From Simkaniaceae bacterium (GTDB taxonomy: Bacteria; Chlamydiota; Chlamydiia; Chlamydiales; Simkaniaceae), in NCBI GenBank assembly GCA_018399055.1, contig CP073762.1, positions 62,001-126,000 on the forward strand: 64,000 nt of DNA, written 5' to 3'. A model generated the notes under the pieces. The model saw nothing but the letters and a program-made list of their open reading frames with translations, was not told the origin of the DNA and did no database searches. The position numbers were made by a program, and so were the translations under genes. Shown here piece after piece: positions 59,988-64,000 of this stretch (positions are counted from its first letter, which is position 1; each line of letters begins with the position of its first letter).

Positions 59988-61283
59988 ATGAGACAGTTTT
60001 TTAAGATTACTTTGTTTGCTTTGCTTTTCAAATCCATAAGTCTTTTTCCCAATTACCTCGTAACGAACTTTGGTGGGAATTCCGTTTCCATTGTAGATCC
60101 CGCGACACAAACCATTATAGGAACTGTCAATGACACTCTTGGCCCCTTTAGCGGCCCTTTTGTAGTGACCATCACCCCCGATGGAACCACTGCATTTGTC
60201 GCAAATAGAAACAATAACACGATGTCTGTCATAGATATTGCAACAGACTCCGTTACTGGTATTGTAGATGATACCCTTGCTCCTTTTGATAACCCAAGTA
60301 TGGCTGTTTATAGCTTGGACGGAACCACTGCTTTTATAACAAACGAAGGGAACAATATTGTTGCTGTCATGAATGTTGCCACTCGAACAATTACCGGAAC
60401 AGTAAATGATGCCTCCGGACCATTCTCAAATCCTAATGCTCTATCCATCACCCCTGATGGGACAACCATTTTTGTGGGGAATGACAATGACACCGTTTCT
60501 ATTATAAATGTTTCCACCCAGTCTGTTACTGGACTTGTGAATGATGCTCTCGGCCCTTTTGATCAACCGATTCTTGCTGCAATTACCCCTAATGGAACGA
60601 CTGCTTTTGTCACAAACCAGAATAACAACACCGTTTCTGTGATGAATGTGGGAACTAAGACTGTTACTGGAACGGTTAATAGCGCCCTTGGCCCTTTTGA
60701 CGCCCCTCAAATCGCTGCAATTACCCCAGATGGAACGACCGCTTTTGTCTCAAACATAAATAATAATACTGTTTCTATTATAGACGTTGCTACTCAAGCT
60801 GTCACGGGTCTTGTAAATGATGCCCTTGGTCCCTTTTCGGGGCCCGCTGGAATTGCGATTACCTCGGATGGAACGACGGCTTTTGTAGCAAATAGCGGCG
60901 GCAGCTCTGTTTCTATTATAGATATTGCCACTCAAACCGTTACAGGGGTGATCAATGATCCTTTTTCAACGCTTGCTGGACCCTTTTGGGTAGCAATTAT
61001 TTCTAGTTCAAATGCAGATTTTTCTGTTTTTGGAAAAACCGGGAAGGATAATTTCTTAACTGAAAGCAACGTATTTGTTAAACTCTCCTGGAACTCTTCT
61101 GTAGAAGGCAGTTTCCAAATTTATAGAGATTCAAAACTCGTTGGAACAGTACAAGGCCAAGGTCTTTTGAAGTTTACAGATAATAATTTGAAATCAAAGA
61201 AGACTTACACCTACCGGGTAATTGCTTTGAGCAGCGGTGGCAGCCCCATTTCTGAAGGTACGCTCGTGATCAAGTCACGTTAG
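59988..61283 (+). CDS. Secreted seven-bladed YVTN beta-propeller protein with C-terminal Fn3-like domain
   Basis: 431 residues. Signal peptide MRQFFKITLFALLFKSISLF. Seven units of about 46 residues follow, each of the form AF[IV]xNxxNNTVSIIDVATxTVTG..., ending ITPDGTT, so a closed seven-bladed propeller is expected. Residues from about 345 (DFSVFGKTGKDNF onward) form a strand-rich domain ending TYRVIALSSGGSPISEGTLV, like a fibronectin type III module. It is probably a surface or secreted binding protein. It sits just before a convergent FHA-like gene, 1 bp between stops. AGAGGA lies upstream of ATG 59988. Confidence 0.85.
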   Translation: MRQFFKITLFALLFKSISLFPNYLVTNFGGNSVSIVDPATQTIIGTVNDTLGPFSGPFVVTITPDGTTAFVANRNNNTMSVIDIATDSVTGIVDDTLAPFDNPSMAVYSLDGTTAFITNEGNNIVAVMNVATRTITGTVNDASGPFSNPNALSITPDGTTIFVGNDNDTVSIINVSTQSVTGLVNDALGPFDQPILAAITPNGTTAFVTNQNNNTVSVMNVGTKTVTGTVNSALGPFDAPQIAAITPDGTTAFVSNINNNTVSIIDVATQAVTGLVNDALGPFSGPAGIAITSDGTTAFVANSGGSSVSIIDIATQTVTGVINDPFSTLAGPFWVAIISSSNADFSVFGKTGKDNFLTESNVFVKLSWNSSVEGSFQIYRDSKLVGTVQGQGLLKFTDNNLKSKKTYTYRVIALSSGGSPISEGTLVIKSR

Positions 61284-61284
61284 A

Positions 61285-64000
61285 TCAGTTGGCAAAAGTA
61301 TCTTCTGGTAAACAGGGAAGCTTATAGGAGTTCTTTTGACAGATATAATCTACGAGATAGTGGGTTTGACTGTCCCAAGTATAGAGAAAGTATTGAAGGG
61401 AGACATCACTGTTGATTCCTACGATGCGAAGAGCTGAGCGATCAAGGCCTCCGCTTTTGAGAGCTGGGGGCCTGAGAGATTCTTTATACCAGATCACCTG
61501 ACTTCCAAATGTTCCATTTCCCGGTGCGTAATTAGTGCCGAACCCAGCACCAGCATTGGGGCCTCCGGCACTGTACGAAGTCTCATATTTGGTCGCGAGT
61601 CCATTAGTTTCGCTTTGATCCCAGGTTTCGAGACTGCTAAGACTTCCCAGCTGGACAAGGTTGAAAGGGTTAACAGGACTTGATGCTGGCGCCTGAGGAC
61701 CGCTAGCTGCATAAATCGCAAGATTATCTGTTGCAACGGTAAAGGTTCCTTGGTTAATAAATTGTCCCCCAGCCACCTTAGTGAGATTTTGCTGATCTAC
61801 GATAAGCGTCGCCACACCTTGGAAATCGAGCGTCACAGCTTGGACATTCATCGTATTATTTGTGGCAGCAATAAAGTCTCCTCCGTAAGCCACATTGTCG
61901 CTAAAAGCCATATCAGCGGCCCCGGTAAGGGAAAGAAGGGCTGCGGTTCCATCTCCACTTAGCGTATTAAATTGAACGGAAGAACCTCCCTGTTGTGAGA
62001 AGAATGTTGGGCGCCCAAAATCAGCTCCACCAACTCCATTTTGCAGCGTGACTATTGAAGTATTCGTAGAAGTGTTTTCAATATTGAGTTCCCCAGATAC
62101 ACCATTCACCGCACTTAGGGTTTGTGCATTAGTATGTAAAGCACTGTCCACCCCATATCCTGTAATTCCCAAATCAGCTATCACATCAAGGGTCCCGGTG
62201 TTTTGAGTCGTCACCTCTCCAGCGCTCTGCATGATTGCACCACTTTGCCCCAAAAGAGTAATCGTTTGCCCAGGAGCGGTGACAGAAGCGTCGAGTTGAA
62301 TATCACCACTTATGGTATTCAGGGTAATTGCACCACCTGTATTGGTTAGTCCTGTTTGTGAAAGTGTCCCTGCTACAGTTGTTCCGACCGTTAAAGTTCC
62401 TGCTACAGTTTCATTAATGAGGGTATCGCCCCCGGAGCTACTCCCTCCAACGGTTAGAATATCCAAAGCATCCATTGTCACATCCCCTCCTCCAATATAG
62501 GCACAAACCGGAGAATCTAGAAGGAAGGGCTGAAGCGTTGTTCCAATAGCGCCGTTTGGTGCCCGAAGTGCAGTGGCCTGTGTCTCCGTCGCTGCGGTTG
62601 ATGAAATAGATCCTGTCTGCGCAGTGATTTCGAAAGATCCAAATCGAGTCCCTCCTGTATCAAGGGCTAAAAGGGATTCGCTAATCGTCACGTTAGTATT
62701 TGCCGTTAGGGTGTTGGTTGCTCCAGCAGAGCGAGTGCTCTCCGTCACCACAGCCCCCACAGTGAGGTCGCCTGTCGTTGAAGTCGCATTGAAATTCCCG
62801 TAAGTATTCACATGAGCAAGAGCCACATTATTAGACTGCGTGAATGATGCAAGGTTGGGGTCTCGGATAGAGATCCATCCTCCAAGATTGTTGCTCTGCA
62901 TCAGTGTGATATTCGATCCATCCCCCCCATTAAGGGTCGATCCTCCATAAGGACTGTCCATCACACCAAGGGGAGGATTACTTGCTCCTCTAGCCGCATT
63001 AATAATCAAATTCTGCCCTGGATTGAGGGTTAGAGGAACCGTTTGAACAAGATTAAAATCTTTCGAGACAAGCCCCGTTAATATGGGATCAACAGTCTGA
63101 ATATCGATTTGTCCTGAAACAGAATTCCCGCTATTGTTTAAGATAATTGCATCGGCAAACTGAGGATTATTATAATTTTCAACAAATCCACGAAGATTAA
63201 TGGTGATATCACCCGCTACCGCTGGAGTTGCAAGGCTGATATTGAAATCTACAGGAATTCCCTTCGCATTGATAACATTACCCGAAAGATCGGTGTCCAC
63301 ACCATTAAAGAATACGTCCCCCCCAGCAAGAACGTTGAAGCCATTGTCTGTAAAAGTGGTGCCCGTCATATTCATATCTCCAGCAACCTCAAGGTTTGCA
63401 AGAAGCTGCACAGCACTTAAAGGGGTCGTCGTCAAAGTATAGCTCCCTGCCACTTGGGAAGCTCCTAAAGAGGTCGGCGCAGAATTGAGAATCTCTACCG
63501 TTCCAATCGCTGTATCTCGATCAGTCCTTAGAAGAAGATCACCAACAATCGAAAGGGTTGTTCCACCTGATTGAGTAATCAGTCCTCCTGCATCAAGATC
63601 AAAATTTCCTGCTCCTGTGACAATATTCCCCAGGTTGAGCCCATCTATTTCACGAATAACAATATTTCCGGTCGTTGTCGAAGCAATAAGGTTCGTCAAG
63701 TCTGTTCCAATATTTCCAATCCCTGATGATGTCCCCGTTCCAATCCCATTAGACGCACTTAGAGTTCCCGTCGTTCCTGTTAAATTCTGTGAATTTGCAC
63801 TCCCTGTCACATCAGTAATTGCTCCACCAGTAGCTGTACATGAAATATTTCCATTACCCGCATTGATCTCTCCCAAAGCAATATTTGTATTTGCAAGGAG
63901 GGTCGCATTCCCTCCTCCTGTCATATAGGTTGTTCCATTGACCATCATAATAGCGCCCATTCCAGCTGTGACTTGGATGGGACCATTTGTGGCAGAAAGA
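61285..64000 (-). CDS. C-terminal part of a second filamentous-haemagglutinin-like exoprotein (5' end outside window)
   Basis: The frame is open to the window edge; the visible 905 codons end at 61285. An internal Met at 63960 is not the start: reading continues upstream (LSATNGPIQVTAG). The text is beta-helix-like with frequent GNITLxA, TTSTGDLTVGAVV and QTITLLGQSGAI strands, typical of FHA/adhesin shafts. The C-terminus (LRPPALKSGGLDRSALRIVG, then CQKNSYKLPCLPEDTFAN) is a small distinct domain with two Cys. No RTX-type modules occur here, unlike the tpsA at 1405-10140. Confidence 0.78.
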   Translation of the reverse strand, partial: LSATNGPIQVTAGMGAIMMVNGTTYMTGGGNATLLANTNIALGEINAGNGNISCTATGGAITDVTGSANSQNLTGTTGTLSASNGIGTGTSSGIGNIGTDLTNLIASTTTGNIVIREIDGLNLGNIVTGAGNFDLDAGGLITQSGGTTLSIVGDLLLRTDRDTAIGTVEILNSAPTSLGASQVAGSYTLTTTPLSAVQLLANLEVAGDMNMTGTTFTDNGFNVLAGGDVFFNGVDTDLSGNVINAKGIPVDFNISLATPAVAGDITINLRGFVENYNNPQFADAIILNNSGNSVSGQIDIQTVDPILTGLVSKDFNLVQTVPLTLNPGQNLIINAARGASNPPLGVMDSPYGGSTLNGGDGSNITLMQSNNLGGWISIRDPNLASFTQSNNVALAHVNTYGNFNATSTTGDLTVGAVVTESTRSAGATNTLTANTNVTISESLLALDTGGTRFGSFEITAQTGSISSTAATETQATALRAPNGAIGTTLQPFLLDSPVCAYIGGGDVTMDALDILTVGGSSSGGDTLINETVAGTLTVGTTVAGTLSQTGLTNTGGAITLNTISGDIQLDASVTAPGQTITLLGQSGAIMQSAGEVTTQNTGTLDVIADLGITGYGVDSALHTNAQTLSAVNGVSGELNIENTSTNTSIVTLQNGVGGADFGRPTFFSQQGGSSVQFNTLSGDGTAALLSLTGAADMAFSDNVAYGGDFIAATNNTMNVQAVTLDFQGVATLIVDQQNLTKVAGGQFINQGTFTVATDNLAIYAASGPQAPASSPVNPFNLVQLGSLSSLETWDQSETNGLATKYETSYSAGGPNAGAGFGTNYAPGNGTFGSQVIWYKESLRPPALKSGGLDRSALRIVGINSDVSLQYFLYTWDSQTHYLVDYICQKNSYKLPCLPEDTFAN

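Overview
The window reads as the chromosome of a chlamydia-related bacterium (Chlamydiae, most likely a family outside Chlamydiaceae). The evidence is gene order. rpsB-tsf-pyrH-frr sits near a very large PBP2; mnmE-nth-psd sits beside secA; gpsA is next to a UDPGP-family uridylyltransferase; and a zinc-ribbon membrane protein precedes lpdA-lipA. All four are arrangements known from Chlamydia. The surface and accessory genes around these blocks are not typical of Chlamydiaceae. Family names come from motifs read by eye; no database search was run.

Layout. 1-10.1 kb (minus): a two-partner secretion pair, with a 2,911-residue TpsA exoprotein carrying about 25 RTX-like modules, then its outer-membrane transporter TpsB, cut by the window edge. 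10.3-11.8 kb: an apparently intact IS5-type element using a -1 frameshift, and an internally deleted IS630-type element. 12.0-15.4 kb (minus): tRNA-Gly, rpsB, tsf, pyrH, frr, tRNA-Glu, tRNA-Lys and a strong hairpin terminator, probably one transcription block. 15.4-21.2 kb: an accessory island (CPBP protease, two unknown proteins, an AAA/DUF4143 ATPase broken by one stop codon, a GNAT acetyltransferase and a winged-helix pair) at the position where Chlamydia carries ompA.

21.2-30.5 kb: PBP2, O-antigen ligase, a Wzz/BY-kinase-like protein, a Wza-like exporter and a UDP-glucuronate 4-epimerase-like enzyme, together a surface polysaccharide locus. 30.6-36.5 kb: an autotransporter, a small exported protein, coaD, nnr and a TPR protein. 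36.5-41.2 kb: a 690-bp non-coding stretch with hairpins, then (minus) waaF-like, GT9-like, UDPGP and gpsA. 41.2-48.5 kb: ruvC-ruvA, mnmE-nth, psd and secA. 48.5-53.9 kb: a 1,802-residue protein with three N-terminal repeats and a divergent GH81 (endo-beta-1,3-glucanase) region. 54-59.9 kb: zinc-ribbon protein, lpdA, lipA, a HEAT protein, glgC and a second CPBP protein. 60-64 kb: a secreted seven-bladed YVTN propeller and the C-terminal part of another filamentous-haemagglutinin-like exoprotein that runs off the window.

Together the window mixes conserved housekeeping blocks with much cell-surface coding: two giant FHA-like proteins, an autotransporter, a beta-propeller, polysaccharide synthesis and export, and a probable glucan-active enzyme. 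This suits an obligate intracellular bacterium of protists or invertebrates with an elaborate envelope. The items most worth a second look are the GH81-like giant protein, the RTX/TPS chimera, the polysaccharide export locus and the missing ompA.
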